Source: Paenibacillus sp. 453mf (GTDB lineage Bacteria; Bacillota; Bacilli; Paenibacillales; Paenibacillaceae). Taken from it: a DNA stretch of 64,000 nt. Below, one piece after another: positions 42,273-51,985 of the stretch. The position numbers were made by a program, and so were the translations under genes. The notes under the pieces are model-generated. The model was not told where the DNA came from and searched no databases. It saw only the letters and a program-made list of their open reading frames with translations. The first letter of the stretch is position 1; each line of letters begins with the position of its first letter. The stretch covers positions 424,862-488,861 of the forward strand of contig NZ_FPAC01000001.1 in the NCBI RefSeq assembly GCF_900116105.1, given 5' to 3'.

Positions 42273-43772
42273 ATGAGCTATATCATTCGTAAAATCAGGA
42301 CTCCAGACGATTATGCTTCGATCGCGGAGATTCTGGGCTATGTCTTCTCTGAACCAACAACTGCAGAGAATCTGGCTGATGAGGATGCTAAGATTCCTGA
42401 TACCGGATCACTATGGATCAATGAGGACGGGCTGCTTGCCGGATTCGACCGGTATCGCCTGGTAGCAGTGAATGAGAAGGGCGAGATTGTAGGCTATGGT
42501 ATATCCTGGAGAGCACCTTGGACCGAGGCAGGAGAGCTGAATCATCTTCTGGCCGTTCATCCGGATTACCGCAAGCAAGGCATTGGCCGAGCACTGTACA
42601 AAGAGCTTGAGAATTGGGCTGTCCTGAATGGAGCAAGCAAGCTGAATTATGAAGTGAACGATAATGATGCTTCCTCCATTGTATTTGCCGAACATCGTGG
42701 ATTTGAACAAGAAAGACATCTGTTTGAATCTGTCTTGGAGCTGCCGAATGATAGCTTGGGATCGATGTATTCACCACCCCAGTCCTCTATTGTTATCAAA
42801 CCTTTATCCGAGATGGAAGAGTCCGATGCGGAACGGAAGCTGTATGAGCTGTATAAAGTAACGAGCAGAGATATTCCGGGAATTAGCGGAGATTATTTTG
42901 ATTTTAGTGAATGGAAGAAGTGGACTTTGGAGCTGCCCGGCGCAAGGCCCGAGTATGTTCTGATCGCCCTGGATGAAGATCGATTCGTTGGAGTAGCGCA
43001 TATACTGCATCAGTCTTCCACGCAGAGCATGTACCACGAATATACAGGAGTAGATAAAGCGTACCGAGGCAGAGGGATTGGATTCGCATTAAAAATGAGT
43101 GCTGTAAAGCTTGCGGAGCAGTTGAACATCAAGTACTTGCGAACGAATAATGACTCTCTGAACCATCCCATGCTTCACATCAATCGAGACCTGCTGGGAT
43201 ATAAGCCGGTGCCTGGAAGATATAAGATGGTAAAGGCACTGCCTAAACAGATTGATAATCTATTGAACAAAGCAGCTAGACCCGAAACAAATGTGAAAGT
43301 AGAAGTATTACAGGCACTGACGGCAGATAAACCAGTAATAAAGAATTTAGTGCAGTTCTATATATATGATTTTACTGAGTTTACAAACGAGCAAATTAGT
43401 GAACAAGGTACTTATCCCATATTATCGGATCTCAATAAATATTGGGAGAATCATGAGGACTATAATGCTTATCTGATCAAGGCCAATGGAGAGATTGCAG
43501 GCTTTGTACTTGTAAAGCAATTGGAGGATGATCGGAGCTATAAACTTGCTCACTTTTTTATCCTTCGTAAATTTAGAAGATCCGGAATCGGAACTCAGGC
43601 AGCCAGAGCTGTCCTCTTTTCAGCTAAAGGGAAATGGGAATTGAATCAATTACAAAATAACTTTCCAGCTATACTGTTCTGGAATCGGGTACTACTCTCT
43701 GAGGCAGTAAGCGAGAGTATTACGGTCAGATACGAACAAGGCAAGAGAATTCAGAGCTTTATTATTAACTAA
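42273..43772 (+). CDS. Triple-domain GNAT acetyltransferase
   Basis: 499 aa with three GNAT modules. Cofactor loops are RKQGIGRA (about residue 107), RGRGIGFA (about 268) and RRSGIGTQ (about 434). The first two modules form the usual tandem-GNAT protein, ending near KMVKALPKQIDNLLNKAA; the third, from about residue 345, starts anew like a separate enzyme (VLQALTADKPVIKNLVQFYI) and its DNA is more AT-rich, so it looks like a later fusion. Substrates unknown. RBS TGGGGGAA. Confidence 0.85.
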   Translation: MSYIIRKIRTPDDYASIAEILGYVFSEPTTAENLADEDAKIPDTGSLWINEDGLLAGFDRYRLVAVNEKGEIVGYGISWRAPWTEAGELNHLLAVHPDYRKQGIGRALYKELENWAVLNGASKLNYEVNDNDASSIVFAEHRGFEQERHLFESVLELPNDSLGSMYSPPQSSIVIKPLSEMEESDAERKLYELYKVTSRDIPGISGDYFDFSEWKKWTLELPGARPEYVLIALDEDRFVGVAHILHQSSTQSMYHEYTGVDKAYRGRGIGFALKMSAVKLAEQLNIKYLRTNNDSLNHPMLHINRDLLGYKPVPGRYKMVKALPKQIDNLLNKAARPETNVKVEVLQALTADKPVIKNLVQFYIYDFTEFTNEQISEQGTYPILSDLNKYWENHEDYNAYLIKANGEIAGFVLVKQLEDDRSYKLAHFFILRKFRRSGIGTQAARAVLFSAKGKWELNQLQNNFPAILFWNRVLLSEAVSESITVRYEQGKRIQSFIIN

Positions 43773-43795
43773 TGCAGAAAGTGAGGATAGGGCAA

Positions 43796-44290
43796 ATGCT
43801 TGAAGTGTTCCCTGCAAGATTATCGGACAATTCAGAAATATTGGATCTGTGGAAAGGAGCTGCCAGCTGGATCCAGGCCAAAGGAATCAACCAGTGGCAT
43901 CCTGATGAATTTAACCTCGCGATGACCGAACAATTGATTATGGATCGTGAATTAGAACTATTTGTGGCAAAAAGGGAAGGTATCATCGTAGGAACACTGT
44001 ACATTTGCTGGTCTGACCCAGTTGTCTGGGGAGAGCTAGATGATTCAGAATCGTCTGGATACATCCACAAGTTTGCTGTCAGCAGATCACATGCGGGTCA
44101 AGGAATAGGCAGAGAGCTGCTGTTGTGGGCCGAGGATTACATACGGAGTAAAGGAATGAAACAGATTAGGCTGGACTGCATGGCAGAGAATGACAGGCTG
44201 AATCAGTACTATGCAGCGGCCGGATATTCACATAAGAAGCTGCTCCACTGGGACAATGGCTGGAAGATTAACTTGTATGAGAAGGAGTAA
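43796..44290 (+). CDS. GNAT family N-acetyltransferase
   Basis: 164 aa from ATG 43796 (GTGAGGATAGGGCAA); an ATG at 43772 overlaps the upstream stop. YIHKFAVSRSHAGQGIGRELLL holds the loop HAGQGIG; LDCMAENDRLNQYYAAAGYSHK ends the fold. Probably co-transcribed with the triple GNAT gene. Confidence 0.85.
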   Translation: MLEVFPARLSDNSEILDLWKGAASWIQAKGINQWHPDEFNLAMTEQLIMDRELELFVAKREGIIVGTLYICWSDPVVWGELDDSESSGYIHKFAVSRSHAGQGIGRELLLWAEDYIRSKGMKQIRLDCMAENDRLNQYYAAAGYSHKKLLHWDNGWKINLYEKE

Positions 44291-44551
44291 CTCCTCTTTC
44301 GCTAAAGTGAAATAAGCGGACAATCTATATGCATGAGTATGATTGTAAATAGCAATCTATTAATCAGGACCCCATCCGTTTAACTAAACATGATTCGACA
44401 ATCATTTATAATTTTTATCGAGATTTCAAGTGAAATATAGTCTTATAGTATTAAAAAAACAGTGAAAAAAACCGATTAGAAAAAGTGAACACTAGTTTAC
44501 TTTTAGTTGTGGTAAGCTTAGGTAGTTCTTAAGTACTATCTGTAAATTGAA

Positions 44552-44630
44552 TACGTGGCAAAGCTGTTGAAAAGCAGTGACGCAAAGCTAGAGGGACTAC
44601 TTCCGTAAGGAAATGTCAGCCAGTTGCTTG
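44552..44630 (+). ncRNA. Cyclic-di-GMP-I (GEMM) riboswitch
   Basis: GTGACGCAAAGCTAGAGGG, then CTTCCGTAAGGAA and ATGTCAGCCAGTTGC follow the GEMM-I core: ACGCAAAGC, the P2 tetraloop arm and the closing arm with CAGCCAGNUGC. It lies in the leader of the chemotaxis receptor gene and directly before a terminator hairpin, so c-di-GMP probably controls read-through into 44789-50292. 44291-44551 contains no gene. Confidence 0.9.
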
Positions 44631-44671
44631 AATGAGCCATGGCCTTATTTTGTCCATAGGTTCATTTTTTT
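44631..44671 (+). terminator. Expression-platform terminator of the riboswitch
   Basis: AATGAGCCATGG pairs with CCATAGGTTCATT, followed by seven T. It begins immediately after the aptamer, allowing a competing fold. Confidence 0.8.
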
Positions 44672-44788
44672 GTTTACTAAGCGATCCGTGCAAGAAAGGA
44701 GGAAGAATGAGCCAAGAATCAAGGATGGAAGGTTTAACATGCGATTCAAGATGAAGTAGAAACTACATATGGATGAGTAGGGAGAGAG

Positions 44789-46561
44789 ATGTCAGACATG
44801 AGTAAGTTAAAAAAGTGGAGCTTCAAAAACCTGAGCATTGTTACTAGAAATATGATATTAACAAGCTTCTATATCATTATTACAGGTGCTGTCGTCATTG
44901 GCTGTAGTCAATTTATTCAAGGCAATGTATTAACCAAACAGCTTCAATCGGATTCCGGAAAATTAATGGAGGCTCTGGGAAGCCAGATATCTGTGGAAGA
45001 TGCGGAAGCAGCGAAAAATAATCCGGATCCGAATTCTCCAATCCAACAGCAAATCACAAGTGTATTCGATGAGTTATCCAAGACACATCCAAACGTAGCA
45101 CAAGGATATATCTTTGGACCGGAGCTGGAAGGCGGCACGCAAACATCAATTATCGCCTTGCCAACCGCTGTTCTGGAGATTTTTGCTGCAGAAGATATGA
45201 ACCTGGGTGATATGTATGCTCAGCCTCAAATTCATGCAGACGGCGTGAAGGAGATGCTCGAAACCAAGGAAATAGCCTACACCGCAGCTTACAACGATGA
45301 TTACGGTACATGGATTACGGTACTGTATCCATTTGTGAATGGAGCTGGCGAAGTGTTTGCATATATGGGAATTGATGTGGACGCAAGTCTGATTGCAACG
45401 GGCAAGCAGGAGCTGCTGACTTATACACTTCTTGCACTGCTTATTACCTTAGTTGTCGTTCTGGCACTGCAATACATCACAATTAGACAGACCTTCAAGC
45501 CAATCAAAGAGCTGATGGGAGCACTAGATAAGCTGAGTAAGGGCGACTTTACCGTACAGCTGAGAACTAGTGATGATGAGCTTGGACAAGTCAACGAGAA
45601 ATTCAACACTACGGCTAGTAACATCAATAGTCTGGTTACTACAATTAAGAAAGTATCTGAGCAATCAGCGGAGCAATCCAAATTCTTGTTCAATGCCGTT
45701 GAAGTTAACAATGAAAATACCGTAGATATTACGAAAAATATTGAAGAAATGTCCGATAGTGTCGCGAAGCAAAGTGTGTCGATATCGGAGAGTGTCATTT
45801 CGCTCGAAGAGATCTCATCGGGTGTAACTACAATTGCAGGGAATACTTCCGAGCTGTCCGAGATCTCCTTGCAGATGAAGGAGCAATCCGAGGTTGGACA
45901 TCAGAATGTGGATCAGGTCATTGAGCAGATGAACTCAATTAATCGTTCGGTTAAGAACTCGGTCGATATTATTGAGAAGCTGCAGATGCGTTCCGGCGAA
46001 ATTGGCCAGATCGTTCAAGTGATTACAGAGCTTGCTTCTCAGACGAACCTGTTGTCTCTGAATGCAAGTATTGAAGCGGCAAGAGCCGGTGAAGAGGGAC
46101 GTGGATTTGCAGTTGTAGCGGATGAAGTGAAGAAGCTGTCCGAAGCATCCAAGAAATCAGCAGATCAGATTGCCGAATTGATTGGATACATTCAGGATGA
46201 GACGGCACTCGCTGTAGAGGCGATTGGTGATGGAGAACAAAATGTAGCCAGAGGAATTGAAATCGTCAAAGAAACAGGCTCGATCTTCAAAGGCATCCTG
46301 GTTTCAACCGATTCGGTCACAAGCCAAATTCAAGAAGTGTCTGCAGCTACACAGCAGATGGTAGCGGAGACCGAGCAAATTACGGCTGCGATTAAATCAC
46401 TTGCAGATATGGCTGAGAAAAATTCGGCAGTCTCCGGTCAAATTGAGCGAAGTGCTCAAGAGCAGCAGGCTGCTTTTGCCAAGATTTTTGATTCTGCGGA
46501 ACAAATGAACGAGGTCGCAAGCGAATTAGAAACACTAGTAGACAAACTTAGAGTGCAATAA
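44789..46561 (+). CDS. Methyl-accepting chemotaxis protein
   Basis: 590 aa. Membrane segments at about residues 21-41 and 210-232 enclose an extracytoplasmic sensor domain; a HAMP domain follows (KELMGALDKLSKGDFTVQL) and the signalling hairpin tip is ELASQTNLLSLNASIEAARAG with GRGFAVVADEVKKLSEASKK. It reports a stimulus to CheA. Under control of the c-di-GMP riboswitch. The NRPS-like gene starts 20 bases after its stop, suggesting one transcript. Confidence 0.92.
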   Translation: MSDMSKLKKWSFKNLSIVTRNMILTSFYIIITGAVVIGCSQFIQGNVLTKQLQSDSGKLMEALGSQISVEDAEAAKNNPDPNSPIQQQITSVFDELSKTHPNVAQGYIFGPELEGGTQTSIIALPTAVLEIFAAEDMNLGDMYAQPQIHADGVKEMLETKEIAYTAAYNDDYGTWITVLYPFVNGAGEVFAYMGIDVDASLIATGKQELLTYTLLALLITLVVVLALQYITIRQTFKPIKELMGALDKLSKGDFTVQLRTSDDELGQVNEKFNTTASNINSLVTTIKKVSEQSAEQSKFLFNAVEVNNENTVDITKNIEEMSDSVAKQSVSISESVISLEEISSGVTTIAGNTSELSEISLQMKEQSEVGHQNVDQVIEQMNSINRSVKNSVDIIEKLQMRSGEIGQIVQVITELASQTNLLSLNASIEAARAGEEGRGFAVVADEVKKLSEASKKSADQIAELIGYIQDETALAVEAIGDGEQNVARGIEIVKETGSIFKGILVSTDSVTSQIQEVSAATQQMVAETEQITAAIKSLADMAEKNSAVSGQIERSAQEQQAAFAKIFDSAEQMNEVASELETLVDKLRVQ

Positions 46562-46581
46562 ATAAAGGGAGCTGATATCTG

Positions 46582-49500
46582 TTGAATACCACCATGTTGT
46601 TAGAACAAAGCAAGCAGTATTGGTCTGACGAGCTGCAGCTGCCTTTGCCCGGATTTCATTTGTATACAGATGGGTCATTGAACTATGCAAAGCAGGCAGC
46701 AGCTCAGACAGAGCATGTACTGAACCTCGAGCCCGTAATGCTGAAGCGTTACAGTGAACTATATGATATGAAGGCATGGATGCTTGCCGGATACGCGGTA
46801 TTCCTGCACCGAATGACTCAGGACAATGATATGCTGATTGGTGTGCAAAACAGAAGAGAACAGCTTCTTCCCCTGCGTATCTCCATAAGTGGAGCAGATT
46901 CGTTTAGACGTGTTTACGAGCTGGTGCGGGATAAGCTTGAACATATGGAGTCGACAGAGCTGAGCCATGCGGACATGGAGCATATAGCAGGATATACGGT
47001 TAATTATCAAACGACATACGGTATCAATCCACGTCATGGAGCCAGCAGACTAGATTGGGATGTGCAGGAGGGACCAGATTCCTGGCTCCTTCATGTATCG
47101 TATGATTCGCGGCTGTTCAAGCAAGATACAATTCATCGATACATTCAGCACTTTGAGCGGCTAATGAGCGGAGTGCTTGAAGATATGGATACTTCCATTT
47201 CCAGTCTGCCTATTCTGACTGATGATGACTGGAATGCCTACGATGATTTGAATGACACGAAGATGGATCTCCCTGAGCAAGCGACGATCGTGTCCATGTT
47301 TTCTTCAATAGCAGCGCAGTTTCCAGACCGGACAGCCTTGTCCGCGAATGCAGATCAGCTTACGTATCAAGAGCTTGATCTGTTGTCTAGCAAAATTTCA
47401 AACATGCTCTTGGAGAAGGGAATACGTAAAGGAGAATTTGTATCCCTCTTTATGGAGCGAAGCTTAGAGACCATTATAAGCCTGCTAGGTGTAATGAAAG
47501 CTGGAGGAGCTTATATTCCGCTTGATCCGACCCATCCGGAGGAGCGAAATGCATATATCATTGAAGATACGAAATCGAAGGTGATTCTAACAGAGAGCAG
47601 CTATATTCAGAAGCTGGACTCACTGCTTGCCGGATTTGAGCATAGACCAGAGATCGTCTGCCTGGATCAGCTTGACGAGTCATACTCTGAGAAAGCTCCA
47701 GCGATCCGCATCGAAGAGGATGATCTGGCCTATGTCATTTACACTTCGGGATCAACAGGCAAGCCGAAGGGAGCACTTATTGCACATAAAGGTGTTGTCA
47801 ATTTGGCGATGGCTACCAAGCAGGATCTTGGCTTGACGGAAGAGGACGTAATACTGCAATACTCTACCTTCAGCTTCGATGCCTCCGTGTATGATATATT
47901 CGGTTCAATCGGGAGCGGTGCCAGGCTGCATTTGTTATCCGATGAAGAGCGATTCTCTATCGATGCTTTTACAGAAGCCGTCGAGCAGTTAGAAGCGACC
48001 CGTATTGCCATTTTGCCAACCGTATTCTTTAACCGGCTTGCCGCTTATCTGCCCGAAGATGCGGGAATGAAGTTTCAGAAGATTAAGAGTATTACCGTCG
48101 GTGGAGAAGCACTGACGGGTGAAACGGTAAGAATGTTCCAGAAGAAGCTGCAGATCCCTGTAACGAATCTATATGGTCCAACTGAAATTACTGTGGTTGC
48201 TACAGGACATAAGGTGGACTACCAAGTGTCTGAGGATGTCTCTACCATTGTGATCGGAACTCCGCTTGCCAACTACGAGCTGTATATTGTGGACGGCAAT
48301 AATGAACTATGTCCGATTGGAGTTACAGGAGAGCTGCTCATCAGCTCGGTTGGTGTAGCTAAAGGTTACTTGAACCAGCCGGAGAAGACGAAGGAAGCAT
48401 TCATCTCAGATCCGATCAGACCGGGTTCAGGGAAGAAATTTTATCGCTCCGGAGATTTGGTGAGGCTGCTGCCGAATGGACAGGTTGAATATAGAGGAAG
48501 ACGAGATTCGCAGATTAAGATCAGAGGATTCCGAATCGAGATTGGCGAGATTGAAGATAGTTTTGCCAAGCACGAGAATATAAAGGACATTGCTGTGATT
48601 CCTGTTACGGAGGACGGTTCGAAGATATTAGCTGCATTTTATACAACGAACGATGGTGCTGTCATACCTAAAAAGGATCTTGTTCAATATCTTAGCAAGA
48701 AGGTTCCAGGGTATATGGTTCCTACGTATATGCAGCATGTAGTGGACATGCCGTTGTCTCCTACAGGCAAGATCGACCGTAAACAACTCGCAGCCTATGA
48801 ACTCATGGCAGATGAGGATGCTGCAGTATATGTGGCACCGGAGAATGAGACTCAGCAAGCCGTTGCGGCGGCCTGGGAACAGGTGCTGGATCAGCAGAGA
48901 ATCAGCATTCATGATGATTTCTTTGAAATTGGCGGGTATTCCCTCAAGATTCTTGAGATTTTGGTTCTGCTGAAGCCAAGCTATCCATTGCTCAAGATCA
49001 ATGACTTCTTCCAGTATCCAACCATTGCGAAAATGGCCGAGCGGATTGAGGAGCTTGGCAAGGTGATTGAGAAGGAAGACAAGGATGCGGCTATCGTCAA
49101 TCGCCCGGTTGAGGATTTAGCGGAACATCCGGCGGTCATTGGTACTGCAGATCACTTCAGTACGAAGAGCTATGCACAGAAAAACATTCTGCTGACAGGA
49201 GCAACCGGATATTTGGGTTCTCATTTACTGGCAGAGCTGCTTCATCGTTCAGATGCCATCGTGTATTGTCTGGTTCGTTCTTCTTCGGGGGTGGATCCAT
49301 ATTCACGTTTGGTTCAAATCATGCAGGGCTACTTTGGCAGTGAATCTGCGGAATGGATCGAGAACCGGGTTGTCGTATTGGAAGGTGATCTGGAGAAGGA
49401 GAACCTGGGAATGAATGAGGCAGACCAAATGCTTGTGGCTAAGCAGATTGATTCTATCATCCACTGCGGTGCCGATGTGAGACACTTTGGAGATGCCGAG

Positions 49501-50292
49501 CATTTCGCCAATGTGAATGTAGAGAGCACCAATCGTCTGCTGTCTCTGGCAAGAGAAGGAAGCGGCATCCGGTTCCACTTTATTTCTACACTTGGTATTC
49601 CGGAAGAGCTCGCTGAGAATGGACAATGGGCTGACATTGTTCAAGGCACAGGCTACATGACTTCATCTGTCGAGAATGTATATACGAACAGCAAGCTTGA
49701 AGCGGAGAAGCTGGTCATTCAGGCGGGCGAAGAAGGGATACCGGTGAATGTTTATCGGGTAGGCAATTTATCCTGTCGATCGGATAATGGAGTATTCCAG
49801 AACAATATTGATAACAACGCTTTTTACCGAATGCTGAAGGCGATGCTTCTGCTCAGAAGAGCACCTCGGGTCAGATGGGAAGTGGATATGACTCCGATCG
49901 ACTACGCAGGACAAGCCGTTACGGCGCTTGCGCTTCAGGATGGGACCGTAGGAAGAGTCTTTCACATATGTAATCCGGTTACGATTCCATACGAGCGCAT
50001 GGTTGAGTACTTTACGGACGCTGGCTATGACATCACGCTAATGGACTTGAAAGAGTTTGAAGGCTGGCTGCTTAATCCAAACGAACCGAAGGATTCGGCA
50101 GGAGTTGAACTCGCGATAGCTCAGCTGGAAGGGGATGGGGCGAAGAATTCCATGTTCCGGTACACTTGTCCGCAGACGATGGAGTTCCTTGAAGGCACCG
50201 GGGTGCAGTGTGCAGAGCCAGACGCGGCGTACTTTAATAAGCTGATAGATCATGCGGTTGAGATTGGATATTTTATTAAACCTACCATTTGA
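46582..50292 (+). CDS. NRPS-like protein: partial condensation-adenylation-carrier-thioester reductase
   Basis: 1236 aa. Residues of about 1-215 resemble only the C-terminal half of a condensation domain (NYQTTYGINPRHG; no HHxxxDG). Adenylation domain about 245-745: YVIYTSGSTGKPKG, FDASVYDIFG at about 431, NLYGPTEIT, YRSGDLVRL, PLSPTGKIDRKQL. Carrier domain with DDFFEIGGYSLKILE, phosphopantetheine Ser near 786. Reductase domain from about 867: LLTGATGYLGSHLL (NADPH site). It should activate one amino acid and release it as aldehyde or alcohol. TTG 46582 or ATG 46594 start. No other NRPS module nearby. Confidence 0.88.
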   Translation: MNTTMLLEQSKQYWSDELQLPLPGFHLYTDGSLNYAKQAAAQTEHVLNLEPVMLKRYSELYDMKAWMLAGYAVFLHRMTQDNDMLIGVQNRREQLLPLRISISGADSFRRVYELVRDKLEHMESTELSHADMEHIAGYTVNYQTTYGINPRHGASRLDWDVQEGPDSWLLHVSYDSRLFKQDTIHRYIQHFERLMSGVLEDMDTSISSLPILTDDDWNAYDDLNDTKMDLPEQATIVSMFSSIAAQFPDRTALSANADQLTYQELDLLSSKISNMLLEKGIRKGEFVSLFMERSLETIISLLGVMKAGGAYIPLDPTHPEERNAYIIEDTKSKVILTESSYIQKLDSLLAGFEHRPEIVCLDQLDESYSEKAPAIRIEEDDLAYVIYTSGSTGKPKGALIAHKGVVNLAMATKQDLGLTEEDVILQYSTFSFDASVYDIFGSIGSGARLHLLSDEERFSIDAFTEAVEQLEATRIAILPTVFFNRLAAYLPEDAGMKFQKIKSITVGGEALTGETVRMFQKKLQIPVTNLYGPTEITVVATGHKVDYQVSEDVSTIVIGTPLANYELYIVDGNNELCPIGVTGELLISSVGVAKGYLNQPEKTKEAFISDPIRPGSGKKFYRSGDLVRLLPNGQVEYRGRRDSQIKIRGFRIEIGEIEDSFAKHENIKDIAVIPVTEDGSKILAAFYTTNDGAVIPKKDLVQYLSKKVPGYMVPTYMQHVVDMPLSPTGKIDRKQLAAYELMADEDAAVYVAPENETQQAVAAAWEQVLDQQRISIHDDFFEIGGYSLKILEILVLLKPSYPLLKINDFFQYPTIAKMAERIEELGKVIEKEDKDAAIVNRPVEDLAEHPAVIGTADHFSTKSYAQKNILLTGATGYLGSHLLAELLHRSDAIVYCLVRSSSGVDPYSRLVQIMQGYFGSESAEWIENRVVVLEGDLEKENLGMNEADQMLVAKQIDSIIHCGADVRHFGDAEHFANVNVESTNRLLSLAREGSGIRFHFISTLGIPEELAENGQWADIVQGTGYMTSSVENVYTNSKLEAEKLVIQAGEEGIPVNVYRVGNLSCRSDNGVFQNNIDNNAFYRMLKAMLLLRRAPRVRWEVDMTPIDYAGQAVTALALQDGTVGRVFHICNPVTIPYERMVEYFTDAGYDITLMDLKEFEGWLLNPNEPKDSAGVELAIAQLEGDGAKNSMFRYTCPQTMEFLEGTGVQCAEPDAAYFNKLIDHAVEIGYFIKPTI

Positions 50293-50420
50293 TAAGTTGT
50301 GAAATTGATTGAACTCAAAGAAATAATAGGGATATCCTGACGAGTTTAGGTTTCCAAGCCGTATTCAATAATTGTATAATAATGGAACGATGGGCTTTCA
50401 GTGAGCTCGTAATGACTTCC

Positions 50421-50467
50421 GAGGCCCGGCCCAAGATAGAAGCTATCTGAAGGCCGGGTCTTTTTTT
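50421..50467 (+). terminator. Intrinsic terminator downstream of the NRPS-like gene
   Basis: GGCCCGGCCCAAGATAG and CTATCTGAAGGCCGGGTC form a long stem followed by seven T. The apical AAGATAG-AAG-CTATCT matches the hairpin inside cassette-site element I. Confidence 0.85.
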
Positions 50468-50499
50468 ACCCATTGGAATAAAGAAGGTGAGGGATCTAT

Positions 50500-50658
50500 G
50501 TGCCGGTAAGAGCACTGAATTTTGACCTGGACGATACATTATCCGATCGACAAGCTTCCATTGAGGACTATATCTCGAAGTTCCTTACGATGTATTTTCC
50601 CGAGGCCGATGCTAACATATCGAACATAAGCCTTACAAATCTATCAGGAACCTACTAG
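50500..50658 (+). pseudogene. HAD-superfamily hydrolase, N-terminal fragment
   Basis: GTG 50500 (RBS GGTGAGGGATCT) reads PVRALNFDLDDTLSDRQASI, containing the HAD nucleophile motif FDLDDT, then stops after 52 codons. The cap and the other HAD motifs are absent; 50659-50750 does not supply them. A truncated gene. Confidence 0.65.
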
Positions 50659-50752
50659 AGTTAGTGCAGATATACGAGAACGCATTAGGACTAAATGAAA
50701 CAGCGAACGATGAATATGAACGATGAATATATAGTATAGAAGTGAGGTTATC

Positions 50753-51493
50753 ATCACGGAGAACTATTCGAAAATTATGGGCATTCCGGTTCCAAAGATC
50801 ACGATGACAGAAACGGTTCAAATCTTGAGCGAAGTCATAGAGAAGCAGAAAGAAGAGCTTTTTCACGTCGTTACCTTGAATCCGGAGATCGCAATGTCCT
50901 GTCAGCATCAGGCTGGGCTTCGTCAAATTGTAGATCGGGCAGGGCTGCTAACTGCGGATGGTGCAGGAATCGTTATGGTATCCCGGGTAAAAAGAGATCC
51001 GCTACCTGAGCGGGTAACGGGCTGTGATCTTCTCTATCATCTTCTTGCTGCGGGGGATCAGAAGAAGTGGTCCTTCTATCTCCTAGGTGCGGATGAAGAG
51101 ACCAGCCGAGCAGCGGAAACGAACATACGAACAGCCTATCCCGGTGCCATTATCAAAGGGAGACATCATGGTTTCTTCCATCCTTCTGAGGAAGGCCGTA
51201 TCTTAGAGGAGATCAGCAGCGCAAGCCCTGATGTGCTTGTTGTCGCTCTCGGAGCGCCCTATGCCGAAGAGTGGATCGATAAGCACAGAGATCAACTGAA
51301 TGCACGGATCGCGATCGGCGTTGGAGGCACGCTTGATATTATTGCCGGAAAAGTAAAAAGAGCGCCGCGCATCTGGCAGAAGCTGAATCTGGAGTGGATG
51401 TACAGACTCATGAACCAGCCTTCAAGATGGAAACGGCAGCTGATCTTGCCAAGATTTGCAGTGAAGGCTATTCTTTACAAAGATTCGAATTAA
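50753..51493 (+). CDS. WecG/TagA/CpsF family glycosyltransferase
   Basis: About 246 aa. MGIPVPKITMTETVQILSEV, VVTLNPEIAMSCQ, LTADGAGIVMVSR, VTGCDLLYHLL and IAIGVGGTLDIIAGKVKRAP cover the family; members transfer ManNAc in teichoic acid or related polymer synthesis. The first ATG (50777) has no RBS at a suitable distance; AGTGAGG lies five bases before an in-frame ATC at 50753 (then TENYSKI), so a rare ATC start is possible. Otherwise the start is 50777. Confidence 0.85.
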   Translation: MTENYSKIMGIPVPKITMTETVQILSEVIEKQKEELFHVVTLNPEIAMSCQHQAGLRQIVDRAGLLTADGAGIVMVSRVKRDPLPERVTGCDLLYHLLAAGDQKKWSFYLLGADEETSRAAETNIRTAYPGAIIKGRHHGFFHPSEEGRILEEISSASPDVLVVALGAPYAEEWIDKHRDQLNARIAIGVGGTLDIIAGKVKRAPRIWQKLNLEWMYRLMNQPSRWKRQLILPRFAVKAILYKDSN

Positions 51494-51535
51494 GACATGT
51501 GATCAGACAACAAGATAACGAATAGGAGAACAACA

Positions 51536-51967
51536 ATGTCCGAACCTGAATATCAAACGATCGACAGAATGCCGAGCGTGAAGGAGTATATAGAGCTATG
51601 CAGTTCAGTGGGCTGGGAAGAGGTGATGAATTTTGATGCAGCTGAACAATCATTGGAACATTCCTGCTATGGCGTTGTTATTGAATATAGAGGAGAGGCC
51701 GTAGGCATGGGGAGAATCGTGGGCGATGGTATTATGTATTTCTACATACAGGATATTGTCGTGAAGCCTGAGCATCAGAGCAAGGGGCTGGGCCAGCTGA
51801 TCATGAGGGCGATTCAGCAATATTTAAGTGCCCATGCGGCTGAGAAGGCATTTGTAGGTCTATTTTCAGCTCAGGGCAAAGAAAGCTTTTATCAGAAATA
51901 TGGATTAAATGTGCATCAAGGCATGACCGGCATGTTCGGCGTCATTCATGACCGAGAGATAAAGTAA
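51536..51967 (+). CDS. GNAT family N-acetyltransferase
   Basis: 143 aa. YIQDIVVKPEHQSKGLGQLIMRA includes the cofactor loop HQSKGLG; the C-terminus FYQKYGLNVHQGMTGMFGVI is typical of small GNATs of the YitH/ElaA-like size. RBS ATAGGAGAAC. Confidence 0.87.
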   Translation: MSEPEYQTIDRMPSVKEYIELCSSVGWEEVMNFDAAEQSLEHSCYGVVIEYRGEAVGMGRIVGDGIMYFYIQDIVVKPEHQSKGLGQLIMRAIQQYLSAHAAEKAFVGLFSAQGKESFYQKYGLNVHQGMTGMFGVIHDREIK

Positions 51968-51985
51968 TGTAGGAGGCAGGCGGAT

